A stretch of DNA of 64,000 bases, taken from the NCBI RefSeq assembly GCF_022662335.1, contig NZ_JAKNQJ010000009.1, forward strand, positions 1-64,000. Direction: 5' to 3'. Numbering within the stretch: position 1 is the stretch's first letter; every line of letters starts with the position of its first letter. The notes beneath the pieces are model-generated. The model searched no databases. It saw only the letters and a list, made by a program, of their open reading frames with translations, and was not told the origin of the DNA. The position numbers and the translations under genes were made by a program. Shown one piece after another: positions 10,575-22,893 of the stretch. Origin of the DNA: Sphingomonas sp. CROZ-RG-20F-R02-07 (GTDB lineage: Bacteria; Pseudomonadota; Alphaproteobacteria; Sphingomonadales; Sphingomonadaceae).

Positions 10575-11408
10575 GTGCGCGCACTGGCCCGCCTCCTGCT
10601 CGCGCTGCTGGTCGCGCTGTTCGCGCTGTCGCCGGCGGCGGCGCAGACCTTCCCGAAGTTCACCGGGCTGGTGGTGGATGCCGCCAACGTCCTGCCCGAC
10701 GCGACGAAGGCGGATCTGACCGCCAAGTTGCAGGCGCTGCAGCGCGATACGCACCGCCAGCTGGTGGTGGCGACGATCCCGGACCTACAAGGCTATCCGC
10801 TCGAGGATTATGGCAATCGCCTGATCCGCGCCTGGGGCGTGGGGCTGAAGGGCGTGGACAATGGCGCGATTCTCTTCATCGCGCCGAACGAGCCCGCGGG
10901 CCATCGGGGCCCGCGGATCGAGGTCGGCTACGGACTCGAGCCCGTGCTGACCGATGCGCTGTCCAGCACGATCATCAACCAGCAGATGATGCCCAAGCTG
11001 CAAGCCGGCGACGTGCCCGGCGCGATGGAGGCGGGCACCGATGCGATCATCGGCCAGTTGCGCGCCTCGCCCGATGAAGCCAAGGCCAGGACTGACGCCG
11101 CGGTGACGCAGTTCGACCGCGCCCACCGGCGTTCGTCGAGCGGCGGCGTGCCCATCGGATTGATCTTCTGGGCCATGGTGATCGGCTTTATCGGCCTGTC
11201 GTTCCTGCGGCGCGGATCACAGGGCGGCAGCCGCTTCGGCGGCAGCGCGCTGCCGATCTTCCTCTGGGGATCGAGCCTGGGCGGCGGAAGCTGGGGCGGC
11301 GGTGGCGGTTCCGGTGGCGGCGAGAGCAGCGGCGGGTGGGGTGATGGTGGCTTTTCGGGCGGCGGTGGCGGCTCGGGCGGCGGCGGCGGGGCATCGGGCG
11401 GATGGTGA
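10575..11408 (+). CDS. TPM domain protein (YgcG family) with Gly-rich tail
   Basis: GTG start at 10575, 5 bp after the lemA stop. 277 residues: signal peptide ending at AAAQT, a TPM (TLP18.3/Psb32/MOLO-1-type) domain at about 25-165 (FTGLVVDAANVLPD, RQLVVATIPDLQGYPLEDYGN, IEVGYGLEPVLTDA), one membrane helix near 193-210 (GLIFWAMVIGFIGLSFL), and a long Gly/Ser tail of GGGG repeats ending in GGW. The TPM domain would be outside the cytoplasmic membrane. TPM proteins regularly follow lemA, but a biochemical role is not settled. Confidence 0.9.
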   Translation: MRALARLLLALLVALFALSPAAAQTFPKFTGLVVDAANVLPDATKADLTAKLQALQRDTHRQLVVATIPDLQGYPLEDYGNRLIRAWGVGLKGVDNGAILFIAPNEPAGHRGPRIEVGYGLEPVLTDALSSTIINQQMMPKLQAGDVPGAMEAGTDAIIGQLRASPDEAKARTDAAVTQFDRAHRRSSSGGVPIGLIFWAMVIGFIGLSFLRRGSQGGSRFGGSALPIFLWGSSLGGGSWGGGGGSGGGESSGGWGDGGFSGGGGGSGGGGGASGGW

Positions 11409-12076
11409 GCTTCGACGAAGGCGCACGGACGCGGATCGCGGCGGCGGTGACCGCCGCGGAGGCAACGACGGATGCGGAGATCGTGCCGATCGTCGCGGCG
11501 CGTTCAGATGCCTATCACGACGTCGCGCTCCATTGGACGCTGATCGGCATGTTCCTGGCGCTGGCGCTCGTCGCGGCAATGCCCGCGCCGCTGGTGGCGC
11601 TGCTCGATCGGCTGCACGGCGGATGGGATATGGCGCTGCCGACGGGGATGCTCGTCAGCGCGCTGATCGTGCTCGTCGCGATCGTTTTTCTCGCATTTCG
11701 ACTTCTCACCGCGCCGCTCACGGTCAGGATGGCGCTGACGCCGGGGCGTACCAAGACGCGGCGCGTTCGGGCGCGCGCGGTGCTGCTGTTTCGTGCTGCG
11801 ATCGAGATGCGCACCGCGAGCCGGACGGGCGTGCTGCTCTATCTTTCGCTGGCGGAACGGCGTGCGGAGATCGTCACCGATGCCGCGGTCCTCGCGCGTG
11901 TCCGGCCCGAGGCCTGGGGCCATGCGATGCACGCACTGGTCGAAGCGCTGCGTGACGGGCGCGCGGGCGACGGGATGGTGGCCGCGATCGCGCAGGTGGG
12001 CGCGGTGCTGGCCGAGTCGTTCCCGCACACCGGCACCGATCCGAACGAGCTGCCCGACCGGCTGATCGAATTGTGA
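11402..12076 (+). CDS. TPM domain membrane protein
   Basis: 224 residues, overlapping the previous gene by 7 bp. The N-terminus (DEGARTRIAAAVTAAEATTDAEIVPIVAARS) looks like the start of a TPM domain interrupted by a hairpin of two membrane helices (about residues 45-65 and 80-103), then continuing with RTGVLLYLSLAERRAEIVTDAAV, a typical TPM strand-helix, and DGMVAAIAQVGAVLAESFP near the end. It is the second TPM paralogue of the lemA operon. Function unknown; likely acts with the first at the membrane. Confidence 0.85.
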   Translation: MVSFDEGARTRIAAAVTAAEATTDAEIVPIVAARSDAYHDVALHWTLIGMFLALALVAAMPAPLVALLDRLHGGWDMALPTGMLVSALIVLVAIVFLAFRLLTAPLTVRMALTPGRTKTRRVRARAVLLFRAAIEMRTASRTGVLLYLSLAERRAEIVTDAAVLARVRPEAWGHAMHALVEALRDGRAGDGMVAAIAQVGAVLAESFPHTGTDPNELPDRLIEL

Positions 12077-12582
12077 GCGATCTGGTCTGGGAGGGGCGGT
12101 TTCTGACCGTCCGCAAATCCGGCAGCTGGGAATATGCCGAGCGCCAGGGGAGCCTTGGCGCCGCGGTGATCGTGGCGGTGGACGACGGCCATCTGATCCT
12201 AGTCGAGCAATATCGCATCCCCGTCGGCCGCCGCTGCCTCGAACTACCCGCCGGGCTGGTCGGCGATACCGAGGCGGGCGAGTCGATCGCCCTCGCCGCC
12301 GCGCGTGAGCTTGAGGAGGAAACCGGCTATCGCGCCGACCGGATCGTGTCGGAGGGAAGCTTCTATTCCTCGCCGGGCATGACGTCGGAAAGCTTCACGC
12401 TCGTTCGCGCCGAGGGGCTGACCCGGGTCGGCAACGGCGGCGGCGAGGATGACGAGGAGATCATGGTCCACCGCGTCGCGCTGCCGCACGTGCCGGGCTT
12501 CATCGATGCCAAACGCGCCGAAGGGATCGGGATCGACGCCAAGCTGCTCCTGCTGCTGGGCGCGCGCCTCCTCCCTATTTGA
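12073..12582 (+). CDS. NUDIX hydrolase (ADP-ribose pyrophosphatase-like)
   Basis: GTG start at 12073 overlapping the upstream stop as GTGA. The 169-residue protein has a Nudix box, with glycine-led AGESIALAAARELEEETGY carrying the REUxEExGU core, preceded by QYRIPVGRRCLELPAG as in NudF/ADP-ribose pyrophosphatases. It probably hydrolyses ADP-ribose or related nucleotide sugars; the substrate is inferred from this family pattern. It is the last gene of the lemA operon and converges with the next gene, overlapping it by 8 bp. Confidence 0.88.
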   Translation: MSDLVWEGRFLTVRKSGSWEYAERQGSLGAAVIVAVDDGHLILVEQYRIPVGRRCLELPAGLVGDTEAGESIALAAARELEEETGYRADRIVSEGSFYSSPGMTSESFTLVRAEGLTRVGNGGGEDDEEIMVHRVALPHVPGFIDAKRAEGIGIDAKLLLLLGARLLPI

Positions 12583-12856
12583 AATTGTCGGCGTAGGCCT
12601 GCAGCTTCAGCGTCTTTTCGGGCGCGGGCACCACGACGTAATCGAACCCCTCGCGCTCGCAATGCGCGACCGCGGCCTCCATGGTCGGGAAGCCCAGGCG
12701 GATTTGGTCGCGCGTGTCGCCGCTGCCGGCCCAGCCGGTCAGCGGATCGGGGCGCTTGGGCTCGGACGGCTCGAATTCGAGCTGCCACTGGCCGGTCCGA
12801 TACCGGCCGGACTGCATCGCGTTCTTGGGGCGCTGGAAGATACGGGCTGTAGGCAT
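12575..12856 (-). CDS. ETC complex I subunit (NDUFS4-like accessory protein)
   Basis: 93-residue protein of the ETC_C1_NDUFA4/NDUFS4-like family, an accessory subunit of NADH:ubiquinone oxidoreductase found in Alphaproteobacteria and mitochondria. The N-terminus ARIFQRPKNAMQSGR and the core WQLEFEP, TGWAGSGDT and FPTMEAAVAHCEREG are characteristic. Start at ATG 12856, which follows AAGGAGAGG; the ATG at 12898 lacks this. It begins 10 bp after the hrpB stop and probably shares its transcript. The nuo genes are not in the window. Confidence 0.9.
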   Translation of the reverse strand: MPTARIFQRPKNAMQSGRYRTGQWQLEFEPSEPKRPDPLTGWAGSGDTRDQIRLGFPTMEAAVAHCEREGFDYVVVPAPEKTLKLQAYADNFK

Positions 12857-12866
12857 GGGCCTCTCC

Positions 12867-15323
12867 TTACCCAGAACCACGGCGGCGCGCATCCGCATTT
12901 TTCGTGCGCAGCGTCGGGTCGGCGGCGGCGGGATCGTCGGGCCAGGGATGGCGCGGATAGCGGCCGCGCATGTCCTTGGCCACCGCCGCCCAGCTTCCCG
13001 CCCAGAAGCCCGGCAGGTCGCGCGTCGTCTGGATCGGCCGCCCCGCGGGTGAAGTAAGGCTCAGCACCAGCGGCACGCGCGCGGTGCCGATCGTCGGGTG
13101 CACCGCCAGCCCGAACAGCGCCTGCACGCGCAGTTCGACGCGCGGCCCGCCCTCCGCGGCATAGTCGATCGCGTGCGTGCTGCCCGCGGGGCTGGTGAAG
13201 CTGGCCGGGGCGAGCGAATCGATCGTGCGCATGCCGTCCCACCCGATCAGGTCGCGCAGCGCATCCGCCAGCGCCGCGCCGGGCACCGCATCGAGCCGCC
13301 GCCGGCCCGCCAGCAACGGCGCCAGCCATTCGTCGGCACAGTCGATCAGCGCCGCATCGTCCAGCCCGACGCCGGCGAACGCCGCACGCTGGCGCAGCGC
13401 CAGCGCCGCCGCGCTCCAGGGCAGCAGCGCCAGGCCATGCGTGCGCACCCCGCCGAGCAGCGCCGCCGCGATCGCCGCCGGATCGGCGTTAGCATCGGTG
13501 CCGCTCGACAGGCGCAGCGTGCCGAGCGTCCGTTCGCGCAGCACCCGCACGCCGCCGGTATCGGGATCGAAGACGACCGTCCGTCGAGTCGCGATCCGGT
13601 CGGCGAACAGCGATTCGATCGTGGCGAGATCGGTGGCGGCCGCGGCGAGGATTCGCGCGCCGGCCGCCGACCCCTGCGTCTCCGCCACCGCGAGCCATTC
13701 GGCGCGCGCGAGCGGCGATGTCGGATCGAGCCGGAAGCCCCGCCCGCCGGCCGACGCCCACGCCTCCCCACGCGCGTCGCGGCGGCGCGCGACCCGATCG
13801 GGAAAGGCGAGCGCAATGCAGATGGGCAACCCCGCCGCATGACCCTCGTCCGCGCCGCCACTGCGAACGAGCGCCGCCCAGCGTTCTGCAAGCTTGCGCG
13901 CTGCCTGCGCCTTGGTGCCGCGCTCGCTGCGCCAGCGGCGCAGCCGCGTCTCCAGATCGGGGTCGTTGCCGCCGAGCCCGCGTTCGCCGAGCAGGACCGC
14001 GATCTCCGCCGCGATGCCCGCCAGCCCGATTTCGGCCGCGCGCACCAGCATATGCGCCAGCCGCGGCGGCATCGGCAGCGTCGCGATCCGCCGGCCATGC
14101 GGTGTCGGCCGGCCATCGCCGTCCAGTGCCTCCAGCGCCTCCAGCCGCGTTCGCGCCTCGGCCAGCGCCGCATCGGGCGGCGGATCGATCCAGCGCAGGT
14201 CGCGCGGGCTCCCTACCCCCCAGATCGCGCAGTCGAGCGTCAGCGCCGACAGGTCCGCCTCCAGGATCTCGGGCGGATCGAACCGCGGCAGCCCAGCCGT
14301 CGCCGCCTCTTCCCACAGGCGATACGCGACGCCCGGCCCCTGCCGCGCCGCACGGCCCGCGCGCTGCACCACCGCCGCCTGGCTCGCACGTTCGGTCACG
14401 AGCCGCGTCATCCCCGCCGCGCGATCGTAGCGCGGGCGCCGGGCAAGGCCCGAATCGACCACGATGCGAATGCCGTCGAGCGTCAGGCTGGTCTCGGCGA
14501 TGCTCGTCGCCAGCACCACCTTGCGCCGGCCGTCCGGCACGGGAAGGATCGCCGTGCGCTGCTCGGCCGGGTCGAGCGTGCCGTGCAGCCGGTGGAGCGC
14601 GATCGTATCGGGCAGCGCCTCCAGCCGCTCGGCGACGCGCTCGATCTCCGCCACGCCGGGCAGAAAGGCGAGCACCCCGCCCTCCGCCTCGCCCAGCGCC
14701 AGCCGGATCGCCGACGCCACCGCATCCTCGATCCGATCGGCGGTGCGGCCGATATGGCGCAGCGCCAGCGTGTGGCTGCGGCCCTCGCTCTCGATCACCG
14801 GCGCCTCTTCGCCGCCGCCCATCAGCGCGGCGAAGCGCGCGCCGTCGAGCGTGGCGGACATGGCGAGCAGCCGCAGTTCGGGCCGCAACCCTGCCTGCGC
14901 GTCGAGCGCGAGCGCGAGGCCGAAATCTCCGTCGAGGCTGCGCTCGTGCACCTCGTCGAACAGCACCGCGGACACGCCCGCGAGCTCGGGATCGGCCTGG
15001 ATGCGCGCGACGAAGATCCCCTCGGTGACGACGGTGACTCGCGTCGCGGCGGAACGCTTGCTGTCGAGCCGGGTGGCGTAGCCGAACGTCCGCCCCACCG
15101 CTTCGCCCGCATTGGCCGCCATCCGCTCGGCCGCCGCCCGCGCGGCGAGGCGGCGCGGGGAAAGCAGGAGGATCTCGCCGGTGCACCAGGGCTGCCCCAG
15201 CAACGCGGGCGCCACCGCCGTCGTCTTGCCCGCGCCGGGCGGGGCGACGAGCACGGCGTTGGGCGTACGGCTGAGCGTCGCGAGCAGGTCCGGCAGGACC
15301 GATTCGATCGGCAGCGCGGTCAT
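12867..15323 (-). CDS. hrpB: ATP-dependent helicase HrpB
   Basis: DExH-box helicase of 818 residues. Start at ATG 15323 gives the family N-terminus LPIESVLPDLLATL; the frame is open 300 nt further upstream but that part is repeat-derived. Visible motifs: PPGAGKTT (I), DEVHERSLDGD (II), AMSATLDG (III), IAETSLTLDG and QRAGRAARQGPG (VI), then the HrpB C-terminal domain (WLAPLL, LDAVPGAALADALRDLIGWD). The cellular role of HrpB in most bacteria is unclear. Confidence 0.93.
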   Translation of the reverse strand: MTALPIESVLPDLLATLSRTPNAVLVAPPGAGKTTAVAPALLGQPWCTGEILLLSPRRLAARAAAERMAANAGEAVGRTFGYATRLDSKRSAATRVTVVTEGIFVARIQADPELAGVSAVLFDEVHERSLDGDFGLALALDAQAGLRPELRLLAMSATLDGARFAALMGGGEEAPVIESEGRSHTLALRHIGRTADRIEDAVASAIRLALGEAEGGVLAFLPGVAEIERVAERLEALPDTIALHRLHGTLDPAEQRTAILPVPDGRRKVVLATSIAETSLTLDGIRIVVDSGLARRPRYDRAAGMTRLVTERASQAAVVQRAGRAARQGPGVAYRLWEEAATAGLPRFDPPEILEADLSALTLDCAIWGVGSPRDLRWIDPPPDAALAEARTRLEALEALDGDGRPTPHGRRIATLPMPPRLAHMLVRAAEIGLAGIAAEIAVLLGERGLGGNDPDLETRLRRWRSERGTKAQAARKLAERWAALVRSGGADEGHAAGLPICIALAFPDRVARRRDARGEAWASAGGRGFRLDPTSPLARAEWLAVAETQGSAAGARILAAAATDLATIESLFADRIATRRTVVFDPDTGGVRVLRERTLGTLRLSSGTDANADPAAIAAALLGGVRTHGLALLPWSAAALALRQRAAFAGVGLDDAALIDCADEWLAPLLAGRRRLDAVPGAALADALRDLIGWDGMRTIDSLAPASFTSPAGSTHAIDYAAEGGPRVELRVQALFGLAVHPTIGTARVPLVLSLTSPAGRPIQTTRDLPGFWAGSWAAVAKDMRGRYPRHPWPDDPAAADPTLRTKNADARRRGSG

Positions 15324-15951
15324 GATCGGGGAGCGAAGTGGAGGAAGTGGAGGTGCTTCACGGATGAAGTGGAGAGACGGTGTTCGGGCGTTCGCGGGTA
15401 AAGTCCGGAGGGGGCGAGCGCGGGGGGCATGGGGATCGGGTGCCACGAAATGGCGACGTAGGACAGGGCGTGGGTTCGGTCTTGCCGGAGAGCGGCGGAT
15501 TTCGCGGGCCCCCTCTTCGTTACCAGCATCGCTCCGCCTGCGGCATCCGGTTCGCGCGAAGACTCGAAGACGCGAAGACGCAAAGATGGCGTGCTCGGGG
15601 CGACGCCCCTCCACGCGCACCATCGACCCGAGGCAGGAGACACGACGCCGCCGGCTCCAAGCCCGCCTCTCGGCGCCTCCGCGCGGACCGGTCCGGACCG
15701 CAGAATGGGTTCACGCGGAGGTGCGGAGGCGCGGAGGGAATAGGTGAGCGCGATGCCGTGAATAAGCACGCCTGTTCGACCATCAAGCTTTGGCGTTTAA
15801 GACCTTATCTTATTCCGTTCGCCCTGAGCTTGTCGAAGGGCCCGTTCTGCAGGCTTAGGCTCGGCCGTCGAGAGCGCGCTTCGACAAGCCCAGCACGAAC
15901 GGATCTGGAGACTGGATCGGACTGACGTCGTCCCGCCCCCTGCCCCCGCAT
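15324..15951. other. Gene-free gap with dispersed repeats
   Basis: About 630 bp between hrpB and the SDR gene with no convincing CDS; the open frames here lack ribosome binding sites and recognisable sequence. It holds a GAAGTGGAGGAAGTGGAGG motif at about 15337, which recurs inside a gene near 50516, an array of CGAAGACG-type units at about 15552-15590, GCGGAGG units at about 15711-15741, and the inverted repeat listed separately at 15815-15902. Bases around 15790-15815 are locally AT-rich. Confidence 0.6.
15815..15902. repeat. REP-like inverted repeat, family B copy 1
   Basis: Arms CCGTTCGCCCTGAGCTTGTC... (15815-15840) and its near reverse complement ending AGCACGAACGG (15879-15902), with about 38 bp between. 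The same arm type recurs at 27406-27499. Paired GTTCG-TGAGC-TGTCGAAG elements are typical intergenic repeats. Confidence 0.75.
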
Positions 15952-19175
<3,224 letters not shown>

Positions 19176-19345
19176 CCCCGGATCGGTTCATTTCCGTTGC
19201 CTTTTTGCAACGCAGCATGACCGGAATTTCACCTGCGCAAAACTCGGGTGGCATGTGTCACGGAACCGAAATATCCGCCGTGCAGGGGACGGCATCGGCG
19301 GGGATGCCGCAGGGCTCGAGCGTGGACGCTCCAGGGGGAATTTTG

Positions 19346-22300
19346 ATGCGTAACAACCTTTTCATGGGTGTGGCTCTCGTCGCGCTCGTCGCACCGGCCG
19401 GCGTGATGGCGCAGGAGACGACCTCCTCCATCCGCGGTTCCGTCACCAATGCGGGCGCGCCCGTTGCCGGTGCGTCGGTCGTCGCGACCAACGTGCCCTC
19501 GGGCACGCGCTCGACCGCGACCACCGATGCGGACGGCGCGTTCAACCTGAACGGCCTGCGTCCCGGCGGCCCCTACACGGTCGAAGTGACCAGCCCGCAG
19601 GGCAACACCACCGTCACCGACATCCAGACCGTGACGACGCAGGCCTATGACCTGCCGATCGACCTCGGCGGTGCAGGCGCGGGCGGCCCGGACATCGTCG
19701 TCACGGCCGCTTCGATCGGCAAGGCCGGTTCGAACTCGCAGGGCCCGGTGACCGTGCTGACCTCGGCACAGATTGCCCAGGTCGCCACGATCAACCGCGA
19801 CGTCCGCGATCTGGAGCGCCGCGATCCGTTCGCCCGGCTCGACGACACGCCCACCGGTGGCCGCGCCGTGTCGTTCGCCGGCCAGAACGCGCGCTACAAC
19901 AGCTTCACGGTGGACGGCGTGCCCATCACCGACAATTTCGGCCTCAACACCGATGGCCTGCCGAGCCGGCGTTCGCCGATCCCGCTCGATGCAATCGGCC
20001 AGTTCCAGGCGAAGGTCGCCACCACCGACGTGCGCGACGGCAACTTCCAGGGCGGCCTCGTCAATCTCGTCCTGCGTTCGGGCACCAACAACTTCCAGGG
20101 CACCGGCTTCTATTCGCGCCAGACCGACGGCCTGAGCGGCGATCGCACCGGCGACCTGCGGATCAACCTGCCCAAATACGGCCAGGACAATTACGGCGCG
20201 GAACTGTCGGGCCCGCTCATCAAGGACAAATTGTTCTTCATGGTTTCGGGCGAGCGCATCCGCGGCGCCTTCCCGCTCGTGGAAGGCACGGCGACCAACA
20301 ATGCCGGCACTACGATCCCCAACATCTCGCAGGCGCAGGTCGATCAGGTCGTCGCGATCGCCAAGTCCAAGTACAACTATAACGCCGGCGGCGTTCAGAC
20401 CGATTCGGGCGACAAGGACGACCGCATCGTCGCGAAGATCGACTGGAACATCAGCGATCGCCAGCGTTTCGCGCTGACCGGCACCTATGCCAAGGATCAG
20501 ATCAACATCAACAGCTCGAACACGTTCGTCACCGGCACGCCGGGGCTGAGCCTGTCGTCGAACAACTATATCTCGGGCAACCGCCTCTATACGATCGTCG
20601 GCCAGCTGAACTCGGATTGGACCGACAGCTTCTCGACCGAATTGCGCGGGTTCTACAAGAACTATGTCCGTCTGGCGCAGCCGCTGCTCGGCAACAATTT
20701 CGCGCAGTTCCGCGTCTGCGATGCCGCGCAATCGGATCGCGGTGCCGCCGGAAACGTGGCGACCAGCACCACCCAGGCCACCAGCTGCGCCAACGGCAGC
20801 GGCGTCATCTCGATCGGTCCGGACAACTCGCGCCAGACCAACCAGCTCAACTCGCACACCTGGGGCGGGCTGGCGCAGGCGCGCCTGACGATGAACGGCC
20901 ACGATCTGCGCGTCTTCACACAGATTCAGGACACGCAGATCTTCAACGCGTTCGTGCAGAACAGCGCGGGCAACTATTATTTCGACTCGCTCGCCGATTT
21001 CCAGTCGGGCAACGCCCAGTCGCTCACCTATTCGAACGCGGTGCCTTCGGATAACCCGAACGACGCGGCGGCGCGCTTCGGCTATCAGTCCTACACCTTC
21101 GGCGTGGAGGACAACTGGCGCGTCACCGACACGCTGAACATCTCGTACGGCGCGCGCTACGATCTGTATGGCGGCCATGCGGCACCCGCGTTCAGCCCCA
21201 GCTTCACCAACCGCTACGCCAATGGCGGAGTCGTGATGGGCCAGAACACGATCATCGGGCCGAACACGCAGTTCATCAACGGCCTGGGCCTGTTCCAGCC
21301 GCGGGGCGGCTTCGACTTCAAGCCGGTCAAGAACCTGAGCATCCGCGGCAGCGGCGGCATCATCGCCGGCGGCACGCCGGACGTCTATGTCTCGAACAGC
21401 TTCTCGAACACGGGCATCCTGACCAACAGCATCACGATCCGTCAGCAGAACGGCAACAATGCGGCTGGCCAGCCGGTCTACCAGGGCGTCGATACGCAGG
21501 TGACGGGTGCCGCCGCGCTGCAAAACGTGACGGGCACGGCCATCCCGGGCGCGGTCAACACCTATCTCAACAGCGGCACCGTCTCGTCGACGGCCACGAC
21601 CAACGCGCTGGCGCGCAACTTCAAGATCCCGTCGCAGTTCCGCGCCACGCTGTCGGCCGACTACAAGCTCGATCTGCTGGGTGGCCAGTGGACGGTCGGC
21701 GCCGACGGCTTCTACTCGAAGGTGCGCAACCAGGTCTATTTCACCGACATCCGCTCGGTGCCGATCGCCGGTGCGCTCACCCCGGACGGCCGCCAGCGTT
21801 ATACGGGCGTGACGAGCTTCGCCGACACCAACTCGGACATCTTCCTGACCAACACGTCGAAGGGCCGCAGCTATATCGGCGTGGCGCGGTTCGATGCGGC
21901 CTGGGATTTCGGCCTCTCGCTGTTCGGCAGCTTCACCTATCAGGACGTGAAGGACCAGGCGCCGGCGACGTCGTCCACGGCCAGCTCCAACTACGCTAAC
22001 GGCGCGTTCGTCGATCCGAACAATGTCGCCTACGGCATCTCGAACGATCAGGTGAAATACTTCTACAAGTACGGCGTCACCTACGATCACGCCTTCTTCC
22101 GCGACTACAAGACGACCCTCTCGCTGTTCGGCGAGACGCGCATCGGCCATCCGTACAGCTACACCTTCCTCGATCCCTCGACGGGCCGCAGCCCGATCTT
22201 CGGGACGATCGGCAGCGGGTCGCGCTATCTGATGTACGTGCCGACCTTCGGCGGCGACTCCAAGGTGTCTTACGATACCGTGGCGCATCAGCAGCAGATC

Positions 22301-22744
22301 GAGCAGTATTTCCAGTCGGTGGGTCTCGGCAAATATCAAGGCCAGGTCAGCCAGCGCAACGTGTTCCACTCGCCGTGGTTCACCAAGCTGGATCTCCATC
22401 TGTCGCAGGAACTGCCCACGTTCGTCGGGAAGTCGCGGATCACGGTGTTCGCCGACATCGAGAACTTCACCAACCTGCTCAACCGCAAGTGGGGCCAGAT
22501 CTCGGAATATGTCTTCAACTACAACGTGGCGCCTGTCCGCGTGCAGTGCCTGACGGCGCCGGTCGCCACCGGCGTCGCCGCCACCACGGCACAGCAGGTG
22601 ACGACGACCGCGCAGACCTGCGCGCAGTATCGCTACACGCCGGCCGTCACCAATGCGGACGGCAGCTTCCAGGCGCCGGCGCTGTCGGTCTATGCCCGCC
22701 AGTCGCTCTACGCGATCCGTCTCGGCGCGCGCTTCAGCTTCTAA
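19346..22744 (+). CDS. TonB-dependent receptor with carboxypeptidase regulatory-like domain (Oar-like)
   Basis: Outer-membrane receptor of 1132 residues. Start at ATG 19346, six bases after AGGGGGA. A signal peptide ends near MAQE; residues ~25-105 form a CarboxypepD_reg-like domain (SIRGSVTNAGAPVAGASVVATNVPSGT); a plug domain follows (GPVTVLTSAQIAQ, VSFAGQNARYNSFTVDGVPITD), then a long beta-barrel ending in LGARFSF with the terminal Phe needed for outer-membrane assembly. This is the Oar-like subgroup; the substrate cannot be told. A strong terminator follows. A LytS/LytTR pair lies just downstream but is probably a separate transcript. Confidence 0.92.
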   Translation: MRNNLFMGVALVALVAPAGVMAQETTSSIRGSVTNAGAPVAGASVVATNVPSGTRSTATTDADGAFNLNGLRPGGPYTVEVTSPQGNTTVTDIQTVTTQAYDLPIDLGGAGAGGPDIVVTAASIGKAGSNSQGPVTVLTSAQIAQVATINRDVRDLERRDPFARLDDTPTGGRAVSFAGQNARYNSFTVDGVPITDNFGLNTDGLPSRRSPIPLDAIGQFQAKVATTDVRDGNFQGGLVNLVLRSGTNNFQGTGFYSRQTDGLSGDRTGDLRINLPKYGQDNYGAELSGPLIKDKLFFMVSGERIRGAFPLVEGTATNNAGTTIPNISQAQVDQVVAIAKSKYNYNAGGVQTDSGDKDDRIVAKIDWNISDRQRFALTGTYAKDQININSSNTFVTGTPGLSLSSNNYISGNRLYTIVGQLNSDWTDSFSTELRGFYKNYVRLAQPLLGNNFAQFRVCDAAQSDRGAAGNVATSTTQATSCANGSGVISIGPDNSRQTNQLNSHTWGGLAQARLTMNGHDLRVFTQIQDTQIFNAFVQNSAGNYYFDSLADFQSGNAQSLTYSNAVPSDNPNDAAARFGYQSYTFGVEDNWRVTDTLNISYGARYDLYGGHAAPAFSPSFTNRYANGGVVMGQNTIIGPNTQFINGLGLFQPRGGFDFKPVKNLSIRGSGGIIAGGTPDVYVSNSFSNTGILTNSITIRQQNGNNAAGQPVYQGVDTQVTGAAALQNVTGTAIPGAVNTYLNSGTVSSTATTNALARNFKIPSQFRATLSADYKLDLLGGQWTVGADGFYSKVRNQVYFTDIRSVPIAGALTPDGRQRYTGVTSFADTNSDIFLTNTSKGRSYIGVARFDAAWDFGLSLFGSFTYQDVKDQAPATSSTASSNYANGAFVDPNNVAYGISNDQVKYFYKYGVTYDHAFFRDYKTTLSLFGETRIGHPYSYTFLDPSTGRSPIFGTIGSGSRYLMYVPTFGGDSKVSYDTVAHQQQIEQYFQSVGLGKYQGQVSQRNVFHSPWFTKLDLHLSQELPTFVGKSRITVFADIENFTNLLNRKWGQISEYVFNYNVAPVRVQCLTAPVATGVAATTAQQVTTTAQTCAQYRYTPAVTNADGSFQAPALSVYARQSLYAIRLGARFSF

Positions 22745-22771
22745 GCCGACGCCGCCCGATCGGGTCCGAGG

Positions 22772-22803
22772 GGCCGCCGTTCCACACCGGAACGGCGGCC
22801 TTT
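22772..22803 (+). terminator. Terminator after the TonB-dependent receptor
   Basis: Perfect 12-bp stem (22772-22783 with 22789-22800, loop ACACC) followed by TTT, 27 bp after the receptor stop codon. Confidence 0.85.
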
Positions 22804-22893
22804 CGCGTTCTTCGGCCGCGCGAACGCTCCATCCCGCCACTACGCGCGCCGCCGCTTTGCGCACGAACGCCGCGGCGTGTAGGAACCGATGCG

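Noticed and set aside
13098..15401. 767-residue plus-strand frame opposite hrpB
   Set aside because: hrpB has all helicase motifs on the minus strand; the opposite frame is Arg/Ala-rich noise.
15552..15741. CRISPR array
   Set aside because: The repeated CGAAGACG and GCGGAGG units are too short and uneven, without constant spacers, and no cas genes are in the window.
19229..22864. 1211-residue minus-strand frame opposite the TonB-dependent receptor
   Set aside because: The plus-strand gene has signal peptide, plug, barrel, ribosome binding site and terminator. The antisense product has none of these.
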